A stretch of 64,000 bases of DNA from Spirochaetota bacterium (GTDB taxonomy: Bacteria > Spirochaetota > UBA4802 > JAFGJZ01), in assembly GCA_027858855.1 (NCBI GenBank), contig JAQIBV010000008.1:62001-126000 (forward strand), given 5' to 3'. The notes below the pieces were generated by a model. The model ran no database searches, was not told the DNA's origin, and saw only the letters and a list, made by a program, of their open reading frames with translations. Below are positions 34,289-43,598 of this stretch, one piece after another (positions within the stretch are counted from its first letter, which is position 1; each line of letters starts with the position of its first letter). The translations under genes were made by a program, and so were the position numbers.

Positions 34289-34621
34289 CTATTCGAATTT
34301 ACTGGGGATATCTTTGGTGGCAACAATGTTAAAAAATTTATCCAGGTAGGAAAGCTTGAAGACAAGATTGATGTTCTCTTTTAGATCACAAAGATAAAAC
34401 GAAATGTTTAGTTTTTTGCAAAGATTGAGGCCTTTAATTAGAGAACCAAGTGCTGAAGAGTCGATATATTCGACATCGTGAAGGTTAATAGCGACTGCTT
34501 TAGGGTTTTGACCAATTATTGCATGAAGATTGTCATCGAACACATCTATGTGATCGATGTTAAATTTGCCATTAAGAATAATAGTGGCAATCTCTTTTTT
34601 AGTGTCTATAGTAATTTTCAT
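34289..34621 (-). CDS. STAS-domain anti-sigma factor antagonist-like protein
   Basis: The 110-residue protein is a single STAS domain (IATIILNGKFNIDHIDVFD, then VEYIDSSALGSLIKGL). The Ser in DSSALG is the usual phosphorylation site of SpoIIAA/RsbV-type switches, where an anti-sigma kinase inactivates it. No kinase or phosphatase gene is adjacent. It is followed on the same strand upstream by the glutamine synthetase-like gene. Confidence 0.85.
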   Translation of the reverse strand: MKITIDTKKEIATIILNGKFNIDHIDVFDDNLHAIIGQNPKAVAINLHDVEYIDSSALGSLIKGLNLCKKLNISFYLCDLKENINLVFKLSYLDKFFNIVATKDIPSKFE

Positions 34622-34705
34622 TCGATATTGCCATAGACAGAGTTTCTATATTCGATTGGATTAATCATAAAATCATTCTTAAACAAATACAAAATCCGTC
34701 AAGAA

Positions 34706-36034
34706 TTAAAGTAACGGATAATATTTCATGATGTCGTAATCTGTAACATAGTTGTTTTGTTCAGAGATTTCTAACATCTTGTTTTCAATAAATTTATCAA
34801 TGACGCTTTCACCCAGTGTTTTTCGCATTAATTCGCTTTTCTGCAAGTTAAGTAATGCCTCCGATAGATGAGAAGGAAGTTTTTTAAAGTCTCTCTTTTG
34901 CTCATTTTTGCTATTTTCAGTTGTTTTGTGGTCTTCCAGAGCCTTTTCCAGCTTATACTTATTCTTAATTCCGTCTAAACCGGCGGCTAATATTGCGGAA
35001 AACACAAGGTATGGGTTACAAGATGGATCGGGGTTACGCAGTTCGATCCGCATTGAATCAGGTTTTCCTTTGCGCATTTCAGGCACACGAATCAGGGCGC
35101 TGTTAAGACAACTGCTCCAGGTAATATGTGTTGGTGCTTCGTGACCATGCACAAAACGTTTATATGAATTTGCCCACTGATTTGTTATTGCAGTAAACTC
35201 ATGAACGTGCATTAAAAGCCCAGCAATAAAGTGACCGGCAGTTTCAGACAAATTGTGAGGATTAGTTTCGGAGTAAAAAGTGTTAGTCTCATTCTTATCA
35301 AAAAGAGACATGTGAAGGTGCATGCCAGATCCGTTCTGATGAGAGAGAGGTTTGGGCATAAACGAGGCATAAATGTTGTTCACCTGTGCGATTTCTTTTG
35401 CAACAATCCGGAAAGTCATAATGTTGTCAGCGGTTGTTAAGGCATCTTCGTGTCGAAGATCAATTTCGTGCTGGCTGTATGCCCCTTCGTGGTGTGAAGA
35501 AATTACATCAATGCCCATTTTCTCAAGAGTCAGGACTGTCATGCGACGGTAGTCTGCAGCAAGATCTAAAGGAGTAAGGTCAAAATAGCCGCCACGATCA
35601 AGAAGTTCGGGTTTTTCGGTCGATTTGAAGAAAAAGAACTCAATTTCAGGTCCGGTGTAAAATGTGAAACCCTGCTCAGCCGCCAGCTTTAAATTTTTTC
35701 TTAAAATATAGCGTGGATCCTCTTCAAAGGGTTTCATTTCGCTGTTATAGATGTCACAAAACATGCGCGCCACCGAGTCTTCGTTCGGTCTCCAGGGAAG
35801 AATTTGAAAAGTAGATACATCAGGTAAGGCGACCATTTCGTGTTCATTTGTTCTGATAAAACCACCAAGTGTAGCACCATCAAAGCGCACTCCCTCGCAA
35901 ACGGCATCCTCAAGTTCATCAATTGTTATAGTGAAACTCTTTAGCATGCCGAGTATATCGGTGAACCAAAGTTTAATAAATTTTACATTTTTCTCGTGAG
36001 ATAATTTTATTATGTAATCTTTGTCCTGATCCAT
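34706..36034 (-). CDS. glnA: Glutamine synthetase-family protein
   Basis: The 442-residue protein is a type I glutamine synthetase by layout: FDGATLGGFIRTNEHEM, GPEIEFFFF (metal Glu pair), HHEGAYSQHEIDLRHEDA, FMPKPLSHQNGSGMHLHMSL and MRIELRNPDPSCNPYL. The site for the catalytic Arg of the NRSA motif (Arg339 in enteric GS) reads CLNSAL, so that Arg is Asn. Other catalytic residues, including Glu of HEAP and the following Arg, are present. It may be a divergent synthetase or ligase. Short (442) forms lack the adenylylation region of the longer ones. Confidence 0.8.
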   Translation of the reverse strand: MDQDKDYIIKLSHEKNVKFIKLWFTDILGMLKSFTITIDELEDAVCEGVRFDGATLGGFIRTNEHEMVALPDVSTFQILPWRPNEDSVARMFCDIYNSEMKPFEEDPRYILRKNLKLAAEQGFTFYTGPEIEFFFFKSTEKPELLDRGGYFDLTPLDLAADYRRMTVLTLEKMGIDVISSHHEGAYSQHEIDLRHEDALTTADNIMTFRIVAKEIAQVNNIYASFMPKPLSHQNGSGMHLHMSLFDKNETNTFYSETNPHNLSETAGHFIAGLLMHVHEFTAITNQWANSYKRFVHGHEAPTHITWSSCLNSALIRVPEMRKGKPDSMRIELRNPDPSCNPYLVFSAILAAGLDGIKNKYKLEKALEDHKTTENSKNEQKRDFKKLPSHLSEALLNLQKSELMRKTLGESVIDKFIENKMLEISEQNNYVTDYDIMKYYPLL

Positions 36035-36071
36035 GAAGTAACCTGTATAAATAGTATTTTAAATTCAGAAA

Positions 36072-37082
36072 CTAAAGCAAGATGTATATTGCAACAATTA
36101 AGATGAAAAGCAGAAGAGCAAGACCTATGGAAAGAACAATCGTAATTCCTGAATTCTCTTTTATTACATAGTCCTGTTTGTTATAGTTTGCAATGGTTTT
36201 TCCAATGACTGCCTTCTGAGAGCTACTTTTCATTGCCTGAATGCTGCGATCGGTAGCTGCATTGTAGATTCTAAGTTTAACCTGTCGTTCGTCTTCAATA
36301 GATTTTGCATACACCGACTCTTCAATACGGGTTAATATCTGTACTGGGTCGGTTTTTGAAGTAGCTTTAATATCAATTACTTCAGCAGGAACAGGGGAAT
36401 AGGTATTATTGTCTGATTTTAAGTTATATAGAGAAATATATTGCTGATTTCGTGAAGATGAAGGATCAAGTTTGATCATTATTTTTTCACCAATTTTCAA
36501 GTCATATAGTGGTTTTCCATTAACCGGTGATAAAACAAGAGATGCACTTAATACTGTAGATCCTTCTTCAACCGAGAATCCAGATTCTTTTTCCTTCTGA
36601 TATTTTTGTTGGCGTTCAGTTTCTCGCTGGTTGCGTACCATCGTGATTTCATCTGCTGATACTTCCTGAATGCTCAACTCCAGTTTCATGTTCTTGTCTT
36701 GTAAAATTCTGCGGGCAGAATCGTACATCATCTGCTCAGCAGCACCGTAATCATAATCATTGGCGGCTTCAAATAGTTGAGTTCGTTGAAATGTGTCATC
36801 GAAAATTGAGTCCAGTTGAAGCTGAAAATCACGGGTTATGTTGTTGTTATATTTTCCGTTCCACTTGGTCTGTACAATCTGATTTTCATAATCTTCCCAA
36901 CCTGACTGTGGATTAATTTCGTAGGTTTCTGAAAAGGTAGAGGCGATGACCTGGTAATTTTCTACAACGCCTGATGGATTGAAGTCGATTAAAATAAGGC
37001 CGTAAAGGTTACGGGCGCTGGATTTAAAGCGACATTTAATAAAAATATTGTGTTTATAGATTTCAGTTGTTTCTTCGCTCAT
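36072..37082 (-). CDS. Tail-anchored protein of unknown function
   Basis: About 336 residues, counting from the ATG that begins MSEETTEIYKHN. The first 150 residues mix short strands with charged loops, residues 160-190 have a Gln/Lys/Glu-rich segment (RNQRETERQQKYQKEKESGF) and the last 22 are one TM helix (SGITIVLSIGLALLLFILIV). So it has a large cytoplasmic part held by a C-terminal anchor. I do not recognise a family. No RNA or enzyme motif is clear. It is the upstream neighbour of the glutamine synthetase-like gene on the same strand. Confidence 0.65.
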   Translation of the reverse strand: MSEETTEIYKHNIFIKCRFKSSARNLYGLILIDFNPSGVVENYQVIASTFSETYEINPQSGWEDYENQIVQTKWNGKYNNNITRDFQLQLDSIFDDTFQRTQLFEAANDYDYGAAEQMMYDSARRILQDKNMKLELSIQEVSADEITMVRNQRETERQQKYQKEKESGFSVEEGSTVLSASLVLSPVNGKPLYDLKIGEKIMIKLDPSSSRNQQYISLYNLKSDNNTYSPVPAEVIDIKATSKTDPVQILTRIEESVYAKSIEDERQVKLRIYNAATDRSIQAMKSSSQKAVIGKTIANYNKQDYVIKENSGITIVLSIGLALLLFILIVAIYILL

Positions 37083-37106
37083 AATATAATCCATTAAAAT
37101 TGTCAA

Positions 37107-37434
37107 AATTTAATTGTCAATAATATTAACCGGATAAGACGTGTATGGGATTTAATCTTCTTCTGAAAGCGTGATAATGGCCAATTGTTGTTTACCTTGT
37201 ACCTTGATCTCATATGCTGTAAATTAATAAGCAGTAAAGTGCTTGATTTTAGATATAAAACAGTAATAAAGACAAAGGTGATTAAGGTGTCCTTTGAAGT
37301 TGTGAAAGCCTGATAAAATCAGGTTTTAACCAAAGCATGAGCATATGAAGCTTGAGCTTGTGAAGCCTCATAAATCGGTGTATAATCGTTAATATTCTCT
37401 CTATATTTAATCCTTATCAGAATAACTAATTAAG
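37107..37434 (+). ncRNA. Possible small RNA or leader with two hairpins
   Basis: This 328-bp gap has no gene. It contains CAAAGG (37273-37278) pairing with CCTTTG (37291-37296), and CCTGAT (37309-37314) pairing with ATCAGG (37318-37323) followed by TTTT. Together they resemble a small transcript ending in a terminator, about 120 bp before the next + strand gene. No promoter is clear, so this is tentative. Confidence 0.3.
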
Positions 37435-37443
37435 GTGGTTTTT

Positions 37444-37944
37444 GTGAAAAATTTTAATGTGACTGTCATTTCATTTCTTTATATGGGGTTAACCCTGATA
37501 AGTGCAGGTTTGGCGCTTTCTTATGGAGTTACTTATCTGTTTCATGAGATGGGTTATTCCTTAAGTATATGGTTTTCAGTTGTAAAATTACTTTTCAGCT
37601 ATATGTTTCCTGATATGATAATTTTTATTGTTATTGTTTTTTTGGGCGCTTTAGGAAGTACATGGATTTCATTACAATTGCTTAAACGAAAAAAATGGGC
37701 TCGTATTTTCTTTATCTGTTTTTCTGCTATACTAATGCCATGGGGCGTGTATCGTCTGATTAATGCTTTTATTAACATGCCCACTTTTGTCTCGTTCAGT
37801 GCAATAATAGGCTCTAATCCTTTGACAAAATATCCCTCAATTATTTATTTCATGTTTCCGGTTGTACTCATTCTTCTTGAAGTTCTTTTTGTCTATACAC
37901 TTACTACTCTCTTAAAATCTGAAGTAAAACAGGAGTTTATCTGA
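37444..37944 (+). CDS. Four-helix membrane protein of unknown function
   Basis: About 166 residues, with four hydrophobic helices (near residues 8-32, 40-67, 83-100 and 128-158). The start is a GTG at 37444, behind aaggtgg; a longer GTG frame is possible nine bases earlier. The stop overlaps the ATG of the glycosyltransferase gene (TGATG at 37942-37946), so the two products are made together and likely function together in the membrane. Confidence 0.65.
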   Translation: MKNFNVTVISFLYMGLTLISAGLALSYGVTYLFHEMGYSLSIWFSVVKLLFSYMFPDMIIFIVIVFLGALGSTWISLQLLKRKKWARIFFICFSAILMPWGVYRLINAFINMPTFVSFSAIIGSNPLTKYPSIIYFMFPVVLILLEVLFVYTLTTLLKSEVKQEFI

Positions 37945-38630
37945 TGGAACTGATCGCACTGCCTATCTACAACCAGGCTCATATAACACCTAAGCGAATT
38001 GCCGAATTGTATACTTTTGTATCTAACTGTAATGAAGTTTTGATAATTGATGATGGTTCTAATGATGGTTTGGGAGAGTTAATTGAAACTGGAGAAAATC
38101 TTAAATATATATATCACTCAAAGCCCTTGGGGTATGGTGGAACAGTAATGTCGGCTTTGGAATATGCGACAAAGCATGATTTTGATCGAATCTGTTTTCT
38201 CGATCTTTCAAACGCGAATTTTACGGAACCTATTGCAATAATGCGAGAGCATCTTGATAATGGAGCTGATATAGTCAATATCAGCAGAAAAGAAGACAAA
38301 AGAAAGGATGATGATTATCTTATGTTTGATCCAGCAGAACCGGTTTCGCAACGGCTGAATTCGGTTACAGGTTTGAATCTTTCAGATGTTTTTTCACCAT
38401 TTAAGGGTTTGAAACTATCAGCGATTGAAGGAATGACGCTTGAAGAATTTGACGAGTCTATTCTTCTTCAATTATGGATACAGGCACGCCATTTTAATAA
38501 AGTAGTGCGTGAAGTGTTCAGTGCAAAAGTGCAGGATCAAGAAATCAATGATATAGCTGTTTTAAAAAAAGATGTTTCTCATTATCTGACATTTATTCAG
38601 GGAGAAATTTTGCTCTATCCTCAACCTTAA
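37944..38630 (+). CDS. Family 2 glycosyltransferase-like protein
   Basis: The 228-residue protein has the GT-A start ALPIYNQAHITPKRI, the UDP-sugar loop EVLIIDDGSNDG and RICFLDLSNANFTEP, where the family's DxD site would sit but the sequence reads LDLSNAN. So the metal motif is replaced, and the substrate and activity are uncertain. Translation is coupled to the upstream membrane protein. It could glycosylate a lipid carrier or a cell-surface polymer. Confidence 0.7.
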   Translation: MELIALPIYNQAHITPKRIAELYTFVSNCNEVLIIDDGSNDGLGELIETGENLKYIYHSKPLGYGGTVMSALEYATKHDFDRICFLDLSNANFTEPIAIMREHLDNGADIVNISRKEDKRKDDDYLMFDPAEPVSQRLNSVTGLNLSDVFSPFKGLKLSAIEGMTLEEFDESILLQLWIQARHFNKVVREVFSAKVQDQEINDIAVLKKDVSHYLTFIQGEILLYPQP

Positions 38631-38654
38631 AAAAGAGCAGGGAGTTAAAGAGGA

Positions 38655-40409
38655 ATGATAAAAAAGCATATAAAAAGAAGGTCGACTGATCCGCATCGAA
38701 TGGCGCGTATCTATTATATTTTTACAATAATGGTTTTTGTTGTAATTAATTGTATTTCTCTGCTATTCGTAAATTTTGTTTTTTTAAATTATCAGGAAAA
38801 TCTCACACTGCTTGTTCGAAAAACTTTGACTCCCGTCTATCCTGCATCTATGCTTTTAGCTGTTATAGCCGTCTCATTTTTTCTACTTCCGTTTATAAAA
38901 AGACATGGATTAGAATTAACCGAATCCAGAAAGAAGCGGCTTTTAACTGTTCCGGTTATAGTAGGGCTTTTTAATTTAACAGCAGTTCTCTTTGCGTTCA
39001 TATACGCCGGTTTCTTCTTTTTTGTTAAACCTGAGATTCATACTTCTCATATGGTTTCTTACATTGTTACAGCAATGTTGCTTGGATTCATCCCGACCAT
39101 ATCAATAATGGTTGTTTTAGATTGTGCAGGACGATTTTGGTTTGTCCCATATTTTTTTAGAAGTAGTAGCTTAAACAGTTTTTGCTCAATTTTTTCTTTT
39201 TCCTTGAGAAAGAAATCAGTTCTTCTGTTAATTGTACTACATATTTTACCCGTTGCGGTTTATATTTCTACTTTATTCGGTTCTGTGCAGATCAGCAGTA
39301 ATTCGAAAACGGTAACTATGATTATTATTACATCGGTATTGTTTTTCATCTTTTCTATTTTGTTGCTTACTTTGTTTATACGACAAATTAGAATACCAGT
39401 TTTAAAATTGGCACGCATGAATCAAAAAATATCCCGTGGTAAATATTCAAATAAATTGCCTATCAGTTCAGATGATGAGATTGCTTTTTTAACAGAAACG
39501 GCTAATGATGCCGCTGTTTCATTGCATGAAAAAGAGTTAATTGAAGATACCTTCGGGGGGAGTGTTGACCCGAAGGTTCGGGAATTTCTGCTAAAAGGAA
39601 ATCTGAAACCCGAGGGTGAGCAGAATAACGCAACACTACTTGTTGCGGATATTCATGATTTCAGAAAGATAACATCTTTCATGGAAGCTGACCTTGTTGT
39701 TAGTTACCTTAACTGTTTTTTTGACAGAATGAGCTCTTTAGTTGAATCTAATGGCGGGTTAATAAATAAATATGTGGGAGATGCCCTTCTTTCAGTATAT
39801 GGTACACCAATGGTTGACGAGAATCATGTAACTCGTACGCTCGAAACTGCAATAAGCATGCGTGAAAATCTTGTCTATTTGAATCGTGAACTTGCAGAAA
39901 ATAATCTTCCTGCCTTAGAGTTTGGAACGGGAATACATACCGGTGAAGTTGTTACTGGTAATGTAGGTTCAAAAGCAAGAATGCCGTATACTGTAATCGG
40001 TGAACCGGTTAGCATAGTATCACGTATGCAGAATTTGACGACTATGTACCATGTTCCGGTTTTATTGACAGGTGCCACATACGACCTGCTGGAAAATAAA
40101 GAGGCTTTTCATATTCGCTATATTGATTGTGTGCGCATACCCGAAAGTGAAGAACCGATTCGTGTGTACGAGCTGTTTGATTCTGATAAAGAGAAGCATA
40201 AGCGTTATAAAAAGCGATATCTTGAAGACTTTGATGAGGCAATGGCTTACTATCAGGATAGTGAGTTTGAAAAAGCATTAAATAAATTTGAGTATTGCCG
40301 AAAGGAACTTCCCTGGGATTATATTTCGGCAATGTATGTAAAAAGATGTTCTAAACTAATAGAGAAGGCTCCTTCAAACTGGAATGCTGTTGCAATAATA
40401 AACAGGTAG
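38655..40409 (+). CDS. Membrane adenylate/guanylate cyclase with HAMP (variant catalytic site)
   Basis: The 584-residue protein has six TM helices (about 20-245), a HAMP segment (SDDEIAFLTETAND) with the DTFGGSVDPKVREFLLKGN linker, and a class III cyclase domain (ATLLVADIHDFRKIT; INKYVGDALLSVYGTP). Both metal Asp residues are present. The downstream motif reads IGEPVSIVSRM where active cyclases have IGD-x-VN-x-A-x-RL, so the substrate Asp is Glu and the ribose Asn is Ser. It may be a weak cyclase or a pseudoenzyme. A C-terminal helical tail (about 490-584) resembles a TPR-like segment. Confidence 0.8.
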   Translation: MIKKHIKRRSTDPHRMARIYYIFTIMVFVVINCISLLFVNFVFLNYQENLTLLVRKTLTPVYPASMLLAVIAVSFFLLPFIKRHGLELTESRKKRLLTVPVIVGLFNLTAVLFAFIYAGFFFFVKPEIHTSHMVSYIVTAMLLGFIPTISIMVVLDCAGRFWFVPYFFRSSSLNSFCSIFSFSLRKKSVLLLIVLHILPVAVYISTLFGSVQISSNSKTVTMIIITSVLFFIFSILLLTLFIRQIRIPVLKLARMNQKISRGKYSNKLPISSDDEIAFLTETANDAAVSLHEKELIEDTFGGSVDPKVREFLLKGNLKPEGEQNNATLLVADIHDFRKITSFMEADLVVSYLNCFFDRMSSLVESNGGLINKYVGDALLSVYGTPMVDENHVTRTLETAISMRENLVYLNRELAENNLPALEFGTGIHTGEVVTGNVGSKARMPYTVIGEPVSIVSRMQNLTTMYHVPVLLTGATYDLLENKEAFHIRYIDCVRIPESEEPIRVYELFDSDKEKHKRYKKRYLEDFDEAMAYYQDSEFEKALNKFEYCRKELPWDYISAMYVKRCSKLIEKAPSNWNAVAIINR

Positions 40410-40437
40410 CTGTTAAGACTTACCCGGCCACCTGTTT
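40400..40437. terminator. Hairpin between the cyclase and the xylulokinase
   Basis: AAACAGGT (40400-40407) pairs with ACCTGTTT (40430-40437), partly inside the cyclase stop region, followed by atctgtttt. It may terminate the cyclase transcript. Confidence 0.4.
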
Positions 40438-40465
40438 ATCTGTTTTACCTGTATTATTAGCGAAT

Positions 40466-42064
40466 TTACATTGCTGCTTTTTCGAAAGCCTCTTTAAATT
40501 TAGGTAAGTATTCTTTGTAGCGTTTTACATCTTCCTCTACTGGTTCTATAGCTTTACCGCGAGGCAGTACTGATGCAGAAAGCTGTTCAGCGTCAAAATT
40601 CTCTTTTGTATGTTTTGCTAAAGCCTGTGCGCCTGCTACAGCTGTACCTAACCCTGCACCTACCGAACCAATAGTTACAACCGGTCGTCCCCAGATTCCG
40701 GCTGCACGCCGCATAATGCCTGCACTCGAAGTTGGTCCTCCTGTAATATAGAGAGGTTCGTCAGTTTTACGGGCGAATGGCTGTGAATAGGTGAAAACAG
40801 CCGCAAGGGATGAGTCTATGATTCCCGAATAGTCAAATTCCAAGGAACCGGAATCTGCTCCGATACGAACTGGTTCAAACCGTGACGATGGTGGAAATGA
40901 CTCATTATCTATTTGCCATATGAATATACCGGTTGCTGGTTTTGCGGCACTAAGAGCCTGTTCCGCTTTGTCATAATCTTTTTTTGTTAAACCATAGTTA
41001 GCTCGCACGCGGTCCCAGACCATTGCTCCGTTGGTACGACAACCGAACATGAACGGGCGACCCACGCCGTCATACATTGCGTTTGCAAAACCACCCATGT
41101 CGTAAGAAGCTCCGTCGGTTGCGACCATATTAACAAAGCTGGTGCCCAGACTTAGAAGGTCTCCCTTTATCAATACCTTGGTTTGGGGATTATCGCCAGA
41201 ACCGGCAGCGATAAGACAGTCTGTAAAACCATATTTATCTTTAAAATAGAGCGCGATTGAACCTACAATAGAGTCGGGTGCGGTTATGGCAGGTAGTTTG
41301 CTGTTTAAGGAGCTACTTTCTCCAGGCAACCCGGCTGATGCCGCTTTGATAAGAGTGTCAGACCACTCCTTTTTTTCATAATCCATGAGTGACATTCCGC
41401 AGCCATTACCGAAATCAATAGGAACTTCGCTGTTGGCGCACAATATTGCAGGAATAAAGCTGGAGATCAGTTGAACAGTTTGAGTCTCTTCATATACTTG
41501 GGGAAATTGCTCGCCAACACGACGGATAACAGCACCGGTAAATCGAAGTGGAGAATCAGAACCAGATATGGTGATCATCTTGTCTTTGCCACCCGCGCCT
41601 TCACGGATTGCGTTGGCCTGTTTAAGCGTATTTGAGGTCTTCCATATAGGTGCTGTTTGATAAGAGAAAGATGATGCTAAAATGTCGGTAAGCTGTGAGT
41701 CGGAAGAACCTTTGCTGTTAAGTTCTGCAAAAATAGTTTTTGCTTTTTTGTTCAGATAAAGATGGCCGTGTTGCTGTCCGGAGGTGTTGATAACCTTGAT
41801 AGCCGGAATATCTACACCATCTTTTTTCATATCTTCGAAGAGCGCATCGAGAGAGGCTATGTACATCAATGGCGGTTGGTCGGCTTCACCTGATTCACGC
41901 GGTGGAACCAGGTACTCTTTATGGTTTATGCCATAACAGTTCAGGCGGGGGTCAGATGCGTAATCCAGTGATTTACTGTATACCACTTCTCCATTGTCGA
42001 TGTCAATAAGTACTGCTGTCATACTCTGTGTACTTGAATCAAGACCGAGTGAAAGTCTTTTCAT
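40466..42064 (-). CDS. xylB: Xylulokinase (eukaryote-type XYLB-like, FGGY family)
   Basis: The 532-residue kinase starts with SLGLDSSTQSMTAVLIDI and has the xylulokinase motif SGQQHGHLYL. The ATP half has AAGSGDNPQTKVLIKGDLLSLGTS, and the middle reads LISSFIPAILCANSEVPIDF, GNGCGMSLMDYEKKEW and RFTGAVIRRV, which resembles the longer human XYLB protein (536 residues) more than the 480-500-residue bacterial XylB. It phosphorylates D-xylulose. An aaggag site lies before the ATG. Sugar specificity should be confirmed. Confidence 0.8.
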   Translation of the reverse strand: MKRLSLGLDSSTQSMTAVLIDIDNGEVVYSKSLDYASDPRLNCYGINHKEYLVPPRESGEADQPPLMYIASLDALFEDMKKDGVDIPAIKVINTSGQQHGHLYLNKKAKTIFAELNSKGSSDSQLTDILASSFSYQTAPIWKTSNTLKQANAIREGAGGKDKMITISGSDSPLRFTGAVIRRVGEQFPQVYEETQTVQLISSFIPAILCANSEVPIDFGNGCGMSLMDYEKKEWSDTLIKAASAGLPGESSSLNSKLPAITAPDSIVGSIALYFKDKYGFTDCLIAAGSGDNPQTKVLIKGDLLSLGTSFVNMVATDGASYDMGGFANAMYDGVGRPFMFGCRTNGAMVWDRVRANYGLTKKDYDKAEQALSAAKPATGIFIWQIDNESFPPSSRFEPVRIGADSGSLEFDYSGIIDSSLAAVFTYSQPFARKTDEPLYITGGPTSSAGIMRRAAGIWGRPVVTIGSVGAGLGTAVAGAQALAKHTKENFDAEQLSASVLPRGKAIEPVEEDVKRYKEYLPKFKEAFEKAAM

Positions 42065-42141
42065 GTTTTTTCTCCTTAAATGAGGTTATGAGTTCTTTTA
42101 TGTGATGAGAGTAAATAAGTGATATGTCAATAGATTTTAAT

Positions 42142-42166
42142 AAAACTGCTTTTAACAAGCAGTTTT
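42142..42166 (-). terminator. Terminator after the M23 peptidase gene
   Basis: AAAACTGCTT (42142-42151) pairs with AAGCAGTTTT (42157-42166). Reading on the minus strand, the stem ends in TTTT then ATT. Confidence 0.75.
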
Positions 42167-42179
42167 GTAATGATGTAAC

Positions 42180-43553
42180 TTAAAAAGATCTTAGATCTGT
42201 TGTGCTGAAGAGCCATTCCGGGGTTTCAATCTTTTCGCGACGATTGCTGAACCAGGGTGAAAGATATGGCTCTTTCGGGTTCACCAAAATCTGTATTTCC
42301 TGAGCTGGCATAAAGCTCTGAGCCAGCATAAAAAGCCTCTCTCCTGTTTCTGATTCGGCGCAATCGACAACGATTACAGCATGACCGTAGGGTTTTCCCT
42401 TTTGGATAAAAATATCACCAGGAGAAATTAATTCAATTTTTTTGGGTTTTAATTCATGATGAAGAGAAGAGGTATTGGCGTAGGCGAAAATATAGTCCAT
42501 GTATTTCCTGAAGTTTTTGTAGTCAGACTGATCTCCACCGAATTTAGAATAGTAACGTGGCTTACCGTCACTTAGAAAGTTGAAGCGGATTTTACTGTAC
42601 TGTTTTTGAGCAAAAAGATATTCTGCGCGTAATAGCATCGCCGCATCGGCACATTGTAAAAGATCCTTGGGGCCGGTTTCGTAATCCAGGACAGAAATAT
42701 AGATTCCCTCTGGGGACTTAATATCTCCGTTAAAGTAGCGAACAATATGGCTAAACGGTTTAAGCGGCAGGTTCTGCATGAAACGGGCATAACTTAATTT
42801 GGAATAGTTAATCCGTTTATATCCTGCCGGTGTTGAAAAGCGATTTTTAACAGACATTTTGTCTTTATTAATTAGTTTCGGGCAGCCCGATTGATAACAG
42901 CTGATAAACGGAGTTGGAGCAATATAACCCTTAGTTGATTTAGAATAACCACCACCTATATCAAGAGAGATGTCACTCCTGATTTCGAAGTGAAGATGTG
43001 CATAGTAGATACCATCGGCATTTCCAATACTTCCGATCTGTTTGCGATATTTAACAAATTCACCTTCAGATACAGAAAAGTCGTGAAGGTGTCCGTAAAG
43101 CGAAACAATAGTATGGTCACTTTTTAAGCGATGCAAAATTGTAACAACGTTTCCCCATCCTGGGCCGAAGTCACCTGCGTACAGAACGACTCCGTTTCCT
43201 ATGGCGTAAACCGGGTCGCCAAGATCACTGTCGCCACCCCCAGTTCCATTCCAATCTTCGCCCAAGTGGTAGGCATTATTAAAGTTGCTGTTGCGTATAC
43301 CGAATTTCTGTGCATTATAGTATTCACGGAGAGGGGGATCGCCAACCGGAAAGTCGAGGCGGTCAACTATAAGCGAGTCATCAGAAAAAAGTCTTTCATA
43401 TGGTGTTGGTGGTAAGAGTTCCGGTGAATTGGGTTTGCCAGAAGTATTTTGATTGAAAAGAGCGATTAAGATAATAAAAATTGCAATAACTGATAAAGGA
43501 ATCAGATAGGTACAGGTTTTGTTTCGTGCCCGTGCAATTATATTCATCTTCAC
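42180..43553 (-). CDS. M23-family peptidase with DUF4846 C-terminal domain
   Basis: The 457-residue protein has an N-terminal TM helix (TYLIPLSVIAIFIILIALF). The M23/LytM part has the zinc motif H-x3-D in HLGEDWNG, GPGWGNVVTILHRL, and HLHFEIR (HxH). The C-terminal 200 residues (KYMDYIFAYANTSSLHHEL, GDIFIQKGKPYGHAVIVVD) match DUF4846. Such proteins cut peptidoglycan cross-links; the metal residues are intact, so it is likely an active endopeptidase. The second domain may bind a partner or cell wall. It is 45 bp from argB. Confidence 0.87.
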   Translation of the reverse strand: MKMNIIARARNKTCTYLIPLSVIAIFIILIALFNQNTSGKPNSPELLPPTPYERLFSDDSLIVDRLDFPVGDPPLREYYNAQKFGIRNSNFNNAYHLGEDWNGTGGGDSDLGDPVYAIGNGVVLYAGDFGPGWGNVVTILHRLKSDHTIVSLYGHLHDFSVSEGEFVKYRKQIGSIGNADGIYYAHLHFEIRSDISLDIGGGYSKSTKGYIAPTPFISCYQSGCPKLINKDKMSVKNRFSTPAGYKRINYSKLSYARFMQNLPLKPFSHIVRYFNGDIKSPEGIYISVLDYETGPKDLLQCADAAMLLRAEYLFAQKQYSKIRFNFLSDGKPRYYSKFGGDQSDYKNFRKYMDYIFAYANTSSLHHELKPKKIELISPGDIFIQKGKPYGHAVIVVDCAESETGERLFMLAQSFMPAQEIQILVNPKEPYLSPWFSNRREKIETPEWLFSTTDLRSF

Positions 43554-43598
43554 TAATCTTTATTCATCTTTATCAAACTTAATAGACCTTTAGTCACT

